Positions 18,178 through 26,565 of a stretch of DNA of 64,000 nucleotides are shown piece after piece. This stretch comes from Pseudozobellia sp. WGM2 (GTDB lineage Bacteria > Bacteroidota > Bacteroidia > Flavobacteriales > Flavobacteriaceae). Numbering within the stretch: position 1 is the first letter of the stretch; each line of letters begins with the position of its first letter. The stretch lies in assembly GCF_017810075.1 (NCBI RefSeq), contig NZ_JADNYK010000002.1, positions 1 through 64,000 of the forward strand, given 5' to 3'. Under the pieces are notes generated by a model. The model was not told the DNA's origin, searched no databases, and saw nothing but the letters and a program-made list of their open reading frames with translations. The position numbers and the translations under genes were made by a program.

Positions 18178-18834
18178 CTATTCGGTAATTTTAAGGTACA
18201 GATTGGTTGCAATCTGACTTGAAATGTGAATTTTATTATTTTTAATTTGAATATGTAGCGAACCATCAAACTCCTCTTTATCTAAAACAAGAATGCTATC
18301 ACCCAAAGCAATTTTATTCTTGTCTAAGAATTTTAGGAAAGGAGGTGACGAATCTTTTACTCCCACACAGATACCACTAGTTCCAATGGGCACCTCGTTC
18401 AACAGCTTCTTGATGGCCTTTTTAAACTCTCCCTTTTTTGAAGGTATCGGGTCACCATGCGGATCCACTTGCGGAAAACCAAGGTGCTTATCTAAACTAT
18501 CGATAAGCTTTTCACTTTTAATATGCTCTAACTGCTCTGCCACATCATGCACCTCATCCCAAGAGAAATCAAGCTTCTCCACCAAAAAAACCTCCCATAA
18601 TCGATGTTTTCGCACCAAAGTCAAAGCCGTTTTTTGACCGTATTCGGTAAGACTGACACCTTTGTATGGCTTATAATTGACCAAGCCCTTTTCCGCAAGT
18701 TTTTTAACCATATCGGTCACCGACGAAGGTTTTGTTTCCATTTGCTCCGCTACGGCATTTGTGGAAACCGTAACGTTGTCTCCCTTTCCCAAATGATAAA
18801 TGGCCTTAATGTAGTCTTCTTCAGAAAGTGTCAT
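18178..18834 (-). CDS. DtxR/MntR family metal-dependent repressor
   Basis: A 218-residue regulator. The winged helix (about 1-65) has the recognition helix around K-P-S-S-V-T-D-M-V. The dimerisation and metal-binding domain (65-135) shows H77, E81, H96, E100, E103 and H104 in R-K-H-R-L-W-E and V-H-D-V-A-E-Q-L-E-H. The position that is Cys in iron-sensing DtxR is Glu here (E100), as in manganese-sensing MntR. On the other hand, the MntR glutamate in the first helix appears to be Lys (K10). The C-terminal part (140-218) is an SH3/FeoA-like domain. It shares an operon with the ZIP gene and a divergent promoter region with a TonB receptor. Mn or Fe sensing is the likely role. Confidence 0.9.
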   Translation of the reverse strand: MTLSEEDYIKAIYHLGKGDNVTVSTNAVAEQMETKPSSVTDMVKKLAEKGLVNYKPYKGVSLTEYGQKTALTLVRKHRLWEVFLVEKLDFSWDEVHDVAEQLEHIKSEKLIDSLDKHLGFPQVDPHGDPIPSKKGEFKKAIKKLLNEVPIGTSGICVGVKDSSPPFLKFLDKNKIALGDSILVLDKEEFDGSLHIQIKNNKIHISSQIATNLYLKITE

Positions 18835-18877
18835 AAAAATTTCTTACACCGTAAAAATACATTTTTATATCTAAAAA

Positions 18878-18899
18878 CAAATATTTAGTTTTGTCTAAA
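18878..18899. promoter_or_regulatory. Divergent promoter with candidate metal-repressor operator
   Basis: The palindrome TTTAGTTTTGTCTAAA (18884-18899; arms TTTAG and CTAAA, six-base spacer) contains the plus-strand -7 box TAGTTTTG (18886-18893) of the TonB receptor gene. On the minus strand a near-consensus AATATTTG (18878-18885) could be the -7 box of the repressor gene. A further CTAAA half-site is at 18871-18875 and an ACTAAA at 18915-18920. A repressor bound here could silence both directions. Confidence 0.5.
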
Positions 18900-18929
18900 A
18901 ATTAATTTAACCGAACTAAAATAAATATT

Positions 18930-21200
18930 TTGACCATACGTTATTTATATTTTGTGATTGGGCTAGTATTCTTAGCAAATACTTGTATGTCCGCACAAAA
19001 TGTCGAAATAAATGGTACTGTTACCGATAGCGAATTTCCCGTTGCTTTTGCAAATGTCTATTTAGAAGGAACAGCTTTTGGCACAGCTACTGACGAAAAT
19101 GGTCTTTTTACTTTAAGCAATATTCCATCAGGGCCATATAAATTGAAGGTAAAGGTTTTGGGATACCTTCCTTTCAGTAAAAAATTAGATTTAAGAGAAC
19201 AGGGAAACAGAAACCTAAACATCACCTTAAACGAAACTAGCGAACAACTAGAAGAAACGGTCGTGACCGGGACCTTAAAAGCGGTAAGCCGTTCTGAAAG
19301 TCCTGTAGCGGTGGAGGTCTATAGTCCTACTTTCCTCAAAAAAAACCCCACAGCTAGCATTTTCGAGGCCTTACAGAATGTAAACGGGGTACGCCCGCAA
19401 GTTAATTGTAATGTATGTAATACCGGCGACATTCACATTAACGGTCTTGAAGGACCCTATACTTTGGTGTTAATCGATGGTATGCCTATTGTAAGCGGTC
19501 TGGGAACAGTCTACGGATTATCAGGAATACCGAACTCACTTATCGACCAAATTGAAATCGTGAAAGGTCCCGCTTCTAGCCTATACGGAAGTGAAGCCGT
19601 TGGCGGACTCATAAACATTATTACAAAAAACACGCTAGAAGCCCCAGACTTTTTTGCCGATGCCTTTGCTACCGGCTGGGGCGAATACAATTTGGATGTT
19701 GGAGCAAAAATAAATTTTGGTGAAAAGACAGATATGCTTCTAGGGGTCAATTACTTTAATTATGATGAAATTATTGACAACAATGGGGATAACTTCACCG
19801 ATTTGACCCTACAGGATAGAGTTTCAGTTTTTCAAAAATGGAATTTCCGTCGTGATGATTCCCGAATCTTCTCACTGGCTGGGCGATTTTTCTATGAAGA
19901 CCGATGGGGAGGTGAACTTCAATGGACACCCGAATTCAGAGGAGGTGATGAGATATACGGTGAGAGTATTTATACCACGCGTTGGGAGGTGTTAGGTAAA
20001 TATCAACTTCCTGTAGCTGAAAAGCTTTTATTATCCTTTTCTTATAATGACCACAGCCAAAATTCAGTCTATGGCGACGTGCCCTACATAGCGGATCAGC
20101 GTATCGGTTTTGGGCAATTGACTTGGGACAAGGTTTTAAACCGCCATGACCTTCTCTTCGGCAGTTCTATTCGTTATAACTATTATGATGATAATACCCC
20201 GGCGACCGAAATAGCGGACGAAGTGGTCATACCCAGTCTATTTGCGCAAGATGAAATTGAACTGGCTAAAAAACATTCGCTGCTCTTGGGGCTACGATAC
20301 GATTATGACAAGCGCCATGGCAATATTTTAACCCCGAGAACAGCCTATCGATGGCGTGTTAATGATAATGATATTTTGAGATTTAATGCCGGCACCGGTT
20401 TTCGTGTGGTCAACCTCTTTACCGAAGAACATGCTGCACTGACCGGAGCCCGTGAGGTGGTGGTTACCGAAGAATTAAAACCCGAGCGCTCTGTAAACTT
20501 CAATCTCAATTATTTGAAAAAAATATACGCCGACAACGGTACTTTTGTTGGGCTTGACGCCTCGGTTTTCTATACCTCTTTTAGCAATGCTATCTTACCG
20601 GATTATGACACCGACCCCAATCAAATTATTTACGACAATCTTAACGGAAAATCTGTTTCGAAAGGTGTGAGCGCCAATATTGATGTTGTTTTCCCGAGTG
20701 GGTTTAAATTTTTGCTCGGGGCAACTCTACAAGATGTTAGTCAAACTGAAAATGGTATTTCACAACGGCAGATCCTCACTGAGAGTTTTACCGGCACTTG
20801 GAACGTCTCTTACGAATTTCGACCTATACAGCTTTCCGTTGATTATACCGGAAACCTCTACGGACCTATGCTTTTACCAGTATTGGGAGAAAATGATCCT
20901 AGAAGCGAATACTCCCCAACTTGGAGTATTCAAAACATTCAGTTTACGTTTAAAGGGCTTAAAAATTTTGAAATCTATGGAGGGGTAAAAAACCTTTTAG
21001 ACTGGACACCGAACAGAGGAAATCCATTCATAATTGCCCGTGCAAATGACCCTTTTGATAAGAATGTTACATTTGACCCGAACGGCGATGCTGTAGCCAC
21101 GGTCGATAATCCGTATGCGCTAACATTCGACCCTTCTTATGTTTATGGCCCAAATCAAGGAATCAGGGGTTTCTTCGGACTCCGGTATCGGATAAATTAG
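18930..21200 (+). CDS. TonB-dependent receptor, probable metal or metal-chelate uptake
   Basis: A 756-residue outer-membrane receptor. It has a signal peptide (residues 1-22), a carboxypeptidase-like repeat (25-105), a TonB plug (about 115-235) with L-E-E-T-V-V-T-G and the block L-V-L-I-D-G-M-P-I-V, then a 22-strand barrel ending F-F-G-L-R-Y-R-I-N. The plug holds an unusual C160-N-V-C163 pair beside G-D-I-H-I-N-G. No ATG precedes the signal peptide in frame, so the start is TTG at 18930; the first ATG would delete most of the signal peptide. It is divergent from the metal repressor-ZIP operon with shared control DNA, which suggests uptake of a metal or metal chelate. The substrate is inferred from context only. 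Confidence 0.88.
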   Translation: MTIRYLYFVIGLVFLANTCMSAQNVEINGTVTDSEFPVAFANVYLEGTAFGTATDENGLFTLSNIPSGPYKLKVKVLGYLPFSKKLDLREQGNRNLNITLNETSEQLEETVVTGTLKAVSRSESPVAVEVYSPTFLKKNPTASIFEALQNVNGVRPQVNCNVCNTGDIHINGLEGPYTLVLIDGMPIVSGLGTVYGLSGIPNSLIDQIEIVKGPASSLYGSEAVGGLINIITKNTLEAPDFFADAFATGWGEYNLDVGAKINFGEKTDMLLGVNYFNYDEIIDNNGDNFTDLTLQDRVSVFQKWNFRRDDSRIFSLAGRFFYEDRWGGELQWTPEFRGGDEIYGESIYTTRWEVLGKYQLPVAEKLLLSFSYNDHSQNSVYGDVPYIADQRIGFGQLTWDKVLNRHDLLFGSSIRYNYYDDNTPATEIADEVVIPSLFAQDEIELAKKHSLLLGLRYDYDKRHGNILTPRTAYRWRVNDNDILRFNAGTGFRVVNLFTEEHAALTGAREVVVTEELKPERSVNFNLNYLKKIYADNGTFVGLDASVFYTSFSNAILPDYDTDPNQIIYDNLNGKSVSKGVSANIDVVFPSGFKFLLGATLQDVSQTENGISQRQILTESFTGTWNVSYEFRPIQLSVDYTGNLYGPMLLPVLGENDPRSEYSPTWSIQNIQFTFKGLKNFEIYGGVKNLLDWTPNRGNPFIIARANDPFDKNVTFDPNGDAVATVDNPYALTFDPSYVYGPNQGIRGFFGLRYRIN

Positions 21201-21251
21201 ACGAGTTTTATTCCCTACTTTTGGTAAACTGAAGTCAAGACGCTTAAAAGT

Positions 21252-22406
21252 TTGGATTACTACCCTTCTCATTTTGATTACATCATCATAGGTGCCGGTG
21301 CGGCAGGCCTGATGTTAGCCCATGCCATGACCAATGATGATTACTTTTCAGAAGCCTCGATTTTAATTCTAGATAAAGACCAAAAGAAAACCAACGACCG
21401 AACTTGGTGTTTTTGGGAAAAAGGCAGCGGACAATTTGATGAAATAGTCCATAAAAGCTGGAATCATATTTACTTTGAAGGCAAGGAACTCGCTAAGCGA
21501 TATGATATCACACCTTATTCATATAAAATGATCAGGGGATTGGATTTCTACGAGAAGCGGTTCGAAAAATTAAAGAACAAAAAAAATGTAACTATTAAGT
21601 TTGAGAAAGTTCTTCACTTCAGTGAAAGCGATATTCAAGTATCACTCAAAACGACTAGCAATACTTATACCGCTACAACGGTATTTAATAGTATTTTCAG
21701 TTACGAAGCCGCAAATAGCCAGAGTACGTACCCGGTCATTCAGCAACATTTTGTAGGTTGGAAAATAGAAACCGACCGACCGGTATTTAATGCTGATACG
21801 GTTACCTATATGGATTTTTCGGTTCCTCAAAAAGGAAATACCCGCTTTATGTATGTACTTCCGCAGTCGAAAAATGAAGCTCTGGTAGAGTACACTCTTT
21901 TTTCGAAAGATTTGCTCGATAGGGAAGAATATGAAGAGGCGCTTCATACCTATATCACAACAAAATTGAACTGCCCGAATTACATAATTGCCGATAGAGA
22001 GCAGGGCAGCATACCCATGACCTGTTATAATTTTGCGCAGCACAATACAAAACGAATTTTGAATATAGGTACGGCCGGTGGTTGGGCCAAGCCCAGCACA
22101 GGATATACTTTTATGAGCACAGCGAAAAAGATTCCTGTTTTGATAGACCACTTGAAGGCGGGCAAACCTCTTACTTCCCTCACATTCAAAAACCGGTTTT
22201 GGTACTATGACCTACTTCTCTTAGATGTGTTATCACAAAATAATGAGATGGGACATCAAGTTTTTGAATCCCTTTTTAAGAAAAAAACCCCACAATCGAT
22301 TCTAAAATTTTTAGATGAAGAAAGTTCTGTTTTAGAAGAATTAAGTGTCATATGGGGCTGCCCTAAATGGCTTTTTTTGAGAGCTCTAATCAATAGATTA
22401 TCTTAG
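21252..22406 (+). CDS. crtY: Lycopene beta-cyclase
   Basis: A 384-residue flavoprotein of the CrtY family that forms the beta-ionone rings of carotenoids from lycopene. The dinucleotide-binding motif is D9-Y-I-I-I-G14-A-G-A-A-G. The family block N-D-R-T-W-C-F-W-E follows near residue 48, and G-T-A-G-G-W-A-K-P-S-T-G-Y-T-F-M lies near 275. Both are typical of cyclases. The start is TTG at 21252, because no in-frame ATG lies before the FAD motif. A -7 box TACTTTTG at 21216-21223 suggests its own promoter 30 bases upstream. It converges on the polyprenyl synthase gene with two bases between stops. Other crt genes (crtB, crtI, crtZ) are not in the window. Confidence 0.93.
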   Translation: MDYYPSHFDYIIIGAGAAGLMLAHAMTNDDYFSEASILILDKDQKKTNDRTWCFWEKGSGQFDEIVHKSWNHIYFEGKELAKRYDITPYSYKMIRGLDFYEKRFEKLKNKKNVTIKFEKVLHFSESDIQVSLKTTSNTYTATTVFNSIFSYEAANSQSTYPVIQQHFVGWKIETDRPVFNADTVTYMDFSVPQKGNTRFMYVLPQSKNEALVEYTLFSKDLLDREEYEEALHTYITTKLNCPNYIIADREQGSIPMTCYNFAQHNTKRILNIGTAGGWAKPSTGYTFMSTAKKIPVLIDHLKAGKPLTSLTFKNRFWYYDLLLLDVLSQNNEMGHQVFESLFKKKTPQSILKFLDEESSVLEELSVIWGCPKWLFLRALINRLS

Positions 22407-22408
22407 TA

Positions 22409-23383
22409 TCAAACCTCCCTAACCATCAAGCTTTCACCGAAGCTCAGCAGCAGCGCTTTTTTATCAGATGAAATATTCAGACCCTCTAAAATCTCAAACG
22501 CTTGATTAGAATAATTTCGAATGGCATCTTTCGTAATTTGCGCAGAACCGCTTTCTTTGAACAAATCTTTTATAGTTTCAATTTTAGCCGAAGGGTCTTT
22601 CGGTTGAATAGAGTATAAATCCAATAATTCTTTCTTTTGCTGCGAAGTGCCTTGGGCTAGCACATTTAAATAAAGATACGTCTTTTTATTCTCTATGATA
22701 TCGCCACCTACCTGTTTACCAAATGTTTCAGGGTTTCCAAAAGCATCAAGATAATCATCCTGTAGCTGAAACGCTATACCCAGATTGAGTCCGAATTGAT
22801 AAATATCATTTTGTTCTTCTGCAGAAACCTCAGCAACTATACCGCCCATTTTTAATGCGGCGGCCACTAAAACAGCGGTTTTGTACTCTATCATCTTGAG
22901 ATATTCAGGTATGGTCACATCGTCGCGATTTTCAAAGTCGATATCATATTGTTGTCCTTCACAAACCTTTAGTGCTGTTTCGCTGAACAATTTGGCCAAA
23001 TTTTTAAATATTTCCGGAGAATAATTTTCAAATAATTGATATGCCGTTATGAGCATGGCGTCCCCAGAAAGTATGCCAGTATTTACATCCCATTTTTCAT
23101 GAACGGTTGTTCTTCCCCTTCGTAAGGGCGCGTCATCCATAATATCATCATGAACTAACGAAAAATTATGAAACACCTCGATAGCCAAGGCAGCATCTAA
23201 AGATTTGGTATAACCCCCATCAAAAATATCGGTCGCGACCAAGGTTAAAACCGGCCGTAGCCTTTTACCCCCCAAACCAAGAATATAAGAAATAGGGGCG
23301 TAGAGATTCTTTGGCTCTCTCTCAACAATCTTGCTTTCGAGATATGAAATAAACTCTTTTCGGTAAAAATCAATGGATTGCAT
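22409..23383 (-). CDS. Polyprenyl diphosphate synthase (FPP/GGPP type)
   Basis: A 324-residue trans-prenyltransferase that condenses isopentenyl diphosphate with allylic diphosphates. The first Asp-rich motif is D79-D-I-M-D83 followed by R-R-G-R, the second is Q-D-D-Y-L-D near residue 205, and G-G-K-R-L-R-P lies at 38-44. All three are intact. Product length (C15 or C20) cannot be fixed by eye; proximity to crtY suggests GGPP for carotenoids, though quinone precursor supply is also possible. A perfect -7 box TATTTTTG on the minus strand (23398-23405) lies just before the ATG. Convergent with crtY. Confidence 0.92.
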   Translation of the reverse strand: MQSIDFYRKEFISYLESKIVEREPKNLYAPISYILGLGGKRLRPVLTLVATDIFDGGYTKSLDAALAIEVFHNFSLVHDDIMDDAPLRRGRTTVHEKWDVNTGILSGDAMLITAYQLFENYSPEIFKNLAKLFSETALKVCEGQQYDIDFENRDDVTIPEYLKMIEYKTAVLVAAALKMGGIVAEVSAEEQNDIYQFGLNLGIAFQLQDDYLDAFGNPETFGKQVGGDIIENKKTYLYLNVLAQGTSQQKKELLDLYSIQPKDPSAKIETIKDLFKESGSAQITKDAIRNYSNQAFEILEGLNISSDKKALLLSFGESLMVREV

Positions 23384-23524
23384 CGGGCGGTTTTTGCCAA
23401 AAATACATTCATTTTATGAAACTTAATTGCCCTACGTTCGTCCTATTAAAAAAAATTCTTTCAAAAACGCAATAGATTTCAAATGCTTCGTCTTTTTAAA
23501 TGAAGCCACAGCAAACAATTTTGA

Positions 23525-24067
23525 ATGCCAACGAATTCAGAAAATCAAAAAAACCTAAAATCGTTTTTCGATGATGAGTACCATGCGCTTAAATCGTATG
23601 CCAAATCTCGTATTGATGACACTGCTGATCGTGATGCCGGAGATATTGTTCAAGATGTGGCACTCAAATTATTCTCACGTGCCGATAGTCTATCACCAAT
23701 CGATAATATAGCAGGTTTTGTTTACAACTCTATTCGCAACAGGGTTATCGATATTATGCGTAAGAAAAAAAACGAAACCAGTTTAGAAGAAGATATGGAG
23801 CATCGCTTTATCGAGTTTACCGAGATGCTCTCTATAAAATCTGCGAATGAATATTCTGACGAAATGATTATCGAATTAAAAAAATCGATTCAAAATCTTA
23901 AACCAGCGTATCGAAATATAATATGGTCAATAGATTTTGAAGGCCACACGTATAGTGAATTATCAAGAAAAACGAATATACCACTTGGTACGCTAATGTC
24001 TCGACGACACCGCGCATTATCAATATTACTAAAAGACTTAGCACCTAAAAAACAACATATAATTTAA
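23525..24067 (+). CDS. RNA polymerase sigma factor, sigma-70/ECF type
   Basis: A 180-residue sigma factor. Region 2 is around residues 15-85 with A-G-D-I-V-Q-D-V-A-L-K-L-F and F-V-Y-N-S-I-R-N-R-V-I-D. Region 4 is around 120-175 with the helix-turn-helix T-Y-S-E-L-S-R-K-T-N-I-P-L-G-T-L-M-S-R-R-H-R-A. Regions 1 and 3 are missing, as in ECF sigma factors. The gene following by 14 bases encodes a two-helix membrane protein and is probably its partner. It is divergent from the polyprenyl synthase gene. The target regulon is unknown. Confidence 0.9.
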   Translation: MPTNSENQKNLKSFFDDEYHALKSYAKSRIDDTADRDAGDIVQDVALKLFSRADSLSPIDNIAGFVYNSIRNRVIDIMRKKKNETSLEEDMEHRFIEFTEMLSIKSANEYSDEMIIELKKSIQNLKPAYRNIIWSIDFEGHTYSELSRKTNIPLGTLMSRRHRALSILLKDLAPKKQHII

Positions 24068-24081
24068 AAAAATACAACATT

Positions 24082-24492
24082 ATGGAAGAGCATCTAGAGC
24101 ATAAAGTAAAAGGAAAGGCAGAAAAATTCTTTCGTGGATTTTTCAAGGTAATATTTATGATAATAGCGGCAATAATCTTTCTATTGTTATTTGGTTATGG
24201 TTTTATGTTATTATGGAATTGGCTTATGCCAGATACCTTCGGGTTACCCGTACTATCGTACTGGAAGGCAGTCGGAATTCTCGTGATGGCAAAAATACTC
24301 TTCGGAAATTTCGAAGGAAAAGGGCATAAAAAAGAAAAATCAAAATCACATCAGTTTTCTAAGCCCCGTAAATGGGATACTTGTAAGAGTGATTTTTCAA
24401 AATGGGAGTTTTATGATGCCTTCTGGAAAGAAGAGGGAGAAAATGCATTTGAAGACTATGTAAAGCGAAATCAGGAAGAAAAAAATCATTAA
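24082..24492 (+). CDS. Membrane protein co-encoded with sigma factor
   Basis: A 136-residue protein with two membrane helices (about 20-48 and 58-75) and a soluble C-terminal tail of about 60 residues, rich in Lys, Trp and acidic residues (P-R-K-W-D-T-C-K-S-D-F-S-K-W-E-F-Y-D-A-F-W-K). Both ends are predicted cytoplasmic. No zinc-type anti-sigma motif (H-x3-C-x2-C) is present. Its position 14 bases after an ECF sigma gene suggests a sigma-linked membrane sensor or effector, but no family function is known to me. Confidence 0.7.
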   Translation: MEEHLEHKVKGKAEKFFRGFFKVIFMIIAAIIFLLLFGYGFMLLWNWLMPDTFGLPVLSYWKAVGILVMAKILFGNFEGKGHKKEKSKSHQFSKPRKWDTCKSDFSKWEFYDAFWKEEGENAFEDYVKRNQEEKNH

Positions 24493-24559
24493 CCCCCCTA
24501 ATTGTGTTAACAAAATGTAAAACCCAAGAAACTTTTAATGTTTTTAAAGTTTCCTGATT

Positions 24560-24567
24560 TATATTTG
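24560..24567 (+). promoter_or_regulatory. -7 promoter box of the efflux operon
   Basis: TATATTTG matches TAnnTTTG exactly and lies 10 bases before the ATG at 24577. It falls inside the longer open frame from 24538, which argues that translation starts at 24577. Confidence 0.6.
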
Positions 24568-24576
24568 CCGCTCGTT

Positions 24577-25182
24577 ATGAAGGAAAAAATTTTAGAAAAA
24601 GCGGCAGATATGTTTTTGACCTATGGTTTCAAGAGCATTACGATGGATGACCTTGCTCAAGAAATGGGCATCTCAAAAAAAACCATATACGCCCATTTTG
24701 AAAATAAGACAGCACTCGTAAAAGATTGCACTCTACAGCTAGCCCGCATTATTTCATCGGGCATCGATAGTATTCTCTGTCTTAATAAAAACCCCATTGA
24801 AGAACTTTACGAAATCAAAAAGTTCATAATGCAATACCTTAAAGATGAAAAGTCTTCACCTCACTATCAATTGCAAAAATATTATCCGAAGATATTTTCG
24901 ACCATGCGACAAAAGCAGTATGAGGTCATGAAAGATTGTGTAGTAGACAATATTAAAAGAGGGCTGGAACAAGGTATTTATAGAGAAAACTTAAATGTAG
25001 AATTTATTTCACGTATTTATTATGCAGGGGGAGCAAGTATTAAGGACCATAGTTTGTTCCCACCCGATAAATTCACCAATATCTCTTTAATGGATCTTTA
25101 TCTTGAATACCACCTTCGCGGTATAGTTACGCCCAAAGGAAGAAAAATCTTAAATACAATTATCAATTCAAATCAAGAATAG
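24577..25182 (+). CDS. TetR/AcrR family repressor of the efflux operon
   Basis: A 201-residue regulator from the ATG at 24577 (M-K-E-K-I-L-E-K-A). The N-terminal helix-turn-helix shows T-Y-G-F-K-S-I-T-M-D-D-L-A-Q-E-M-G-I-S-K-K-T-I-Y-A-H-F, the TetR signature. The C-terminal ligand-binding half is helical and variable. It is the first gene of a four-gene operon with a TolC-type channel, adaptor and RND pump (one base between its stop and the channel gene start), and so most likely represses its own operon until a pump substrate binds. No operator palindrome could be assigned with confidence. Confidence 0.92.
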   Translation: MKEKILEKAADMFLTYGFKSITMDDLAQEMGISKKTIYAHFENKTALVKDCTLQLARIISSGIDSILCLNKNPIEELYEIKKFIMQYLKDEKSSPHYQLQKYYPKIFSTMRQKQYEVMKDCVVDNIKRGLEQGIYRENLNVEFISRIYYAGGASIKDHSLFPPDKFTNISLMDLYLEYHLRGIVTPKGRKILNTIINSNQE

Positions 25183-25183
25183 A

Positions 25184-26542
25184 ATGCAAAAATATATTCT
25201 CGCATTTCTCACTTTGTTCACGTCAGCGATCGTATTTTCTCAAGAAACAGTTGAGAAAACCTACAGCTTTACTTTAGAGGAAGCTATTCAGTTTGCCCTT
25301 GAAAATAACTATAGTGCCATAAATGCCAACCGAGACCTAATTGACGCCCGAAAGCAAAAATGGGAAACTATAGCAGAAGGTCTGCCACAAGTTAACGGTT
25401 CCGTTAGTTACCAGAATCAACTAAAGCAACCCGTTTCTCTTCTGCCCGCCGAACTTGCCGGTGGCCAAGCCGGAGAGTTTATTCCTGTAGTGTTTGGTCA
25501 GCCCCAAACAATGACCGCTACAGCCACCTTGACCCAAAAAATATTCGATGGTTCATATATCGTCGGGGTACAGGCTACGAAATCGTTCTTGAGCTACAGT
25601 GTTAATAATGAAGAAAAGACCGATCAAGAAGTTAGAAAATCGGTAGTAGAATCTTACGGAAACGTTCTTTTGGCACAAGAAAGTGTCGCCATCTTCGAAA
25701 AGAATAAAAATAACCTCGAAGAAAATCTTTTTGAAACAGAAAAATTGTTTGAAAATGGATTGGGTGACGAAGAGAGTGTCGAGCAATTACAAATAACCCT
25801 TTCATCGGTTGACAACCAATTGAAAAATGCCATAAGATTAGAGAACATTACCCGTCAAATGTTGAATTTGGTTTTGGGTATTGCTATTGATGCCCCAACG
25901 CGTTTAGAAGAAAACCTTGACAACCTTGCCGTTGAACAAATAGACTTTCAACTTATGGAGACGGACTTCAATATCGAGAATAATGTAGACTATAAAATTG
26001 CCATCAATCTTACCGAGCAACGCTTCTATGAGCTGAAACTGGCCAAAAGTCGTGCTTTGCCAACCCTGAATTCATTCATTAACTATGGCAGTTCATCTTT
26101 CAGTGATAAGTTTAACTTTTTAGGAGGTGACCAAGATTGGTTCGATTCTTCGGTTTTGGGGCTAGACTTGAACATACCTATTTTTAGTTCAGGCAAAAGA
26201 AGTGCAAGCACAGCTAGGGCCAAGATTGCCCTTGCCAAGGCTGAGACCCAACTTTCAGAAGCAGAAGAACAGATCAGACTTCAACTTGAAAAAGCCAAGA
26301 GCGATTATATTCTGGCCATAGAAGAGTATAATACCGCCAAAGAGAACCTTCGCCTAGCGGAAAGAATAGAAAATAAAAATCAGATCAAGTATTCCGAAGG
26401 ATTGGCCACCAGCTTTGAATTACGACAAGCACAGACTCAGCTTTACGACGCCCAGCAAGGTTATTTACAATCTATGGTGGAAGTAATCAATCAAAAAACA
26501 ACATTGGAGCTCATATTGAACAATCCAGAATCAAAACTTTAA
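25184..26542 (+). CDS. TolC family outer membrane efflux channel
   Basis: A 452-residue outer-membrane factor with a signal peptide (residues 1-19, cleaved near V-F-S-Q). Two OEP repeats each carry long coiled-coil helices (for example S-F-T-L-E-E-A-I-Q-F-A-L-E-N-N at the N-terminal end and S-E-G-L-A-T-S-F-E-L-R-Q-A-Q near 405). It forms the exit duct for the adaptor and pump encoded next. The length is normal for the family. It follows the TetR gene directly and precedes the adaptor gene by 23 bases. Confidence 0.95.
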   Translation: MQKYILAFLTLFTSAIVFSQETVEKTYSFTLEEAIQFALENNYSAINANRDLIDARKQKWETIAEGLPQVNGSVSYQNQLKQPVSLLPAELAGGQAGEFIPVVFGQPQTMTATATLTQKIFDGSYIVGVQATKSFLSYSVNNEEKTDQEVRKSVVESYGNVLLAQESVAIFEKNKNNLEENLFETEKLFENGLGDEESVEQLQITLSSVDNQLKNAIRLENITRQMLNLVLGIAIDAPTRLEENLDNLAVEQIDFQLMETDFNIENNVDYKIAINLTEQRFYELKLAKSRALPTLNSFINYGSSSFSDKFNFLGGDQDWFDSSVLGLDLNIPIFSSGKRSASTARAKIALAKAETQLSEAEEQIRLQLEKAKSDYILAIEEYNTAKENLRLAERIENKNQIKYSEGLATSFELRQAQTQLYDAQQGYLQSMVEVINQKTTLELILNNPESKL

Positions 26543-26565
26543 AACAACACAACAAACCTTTAAAG

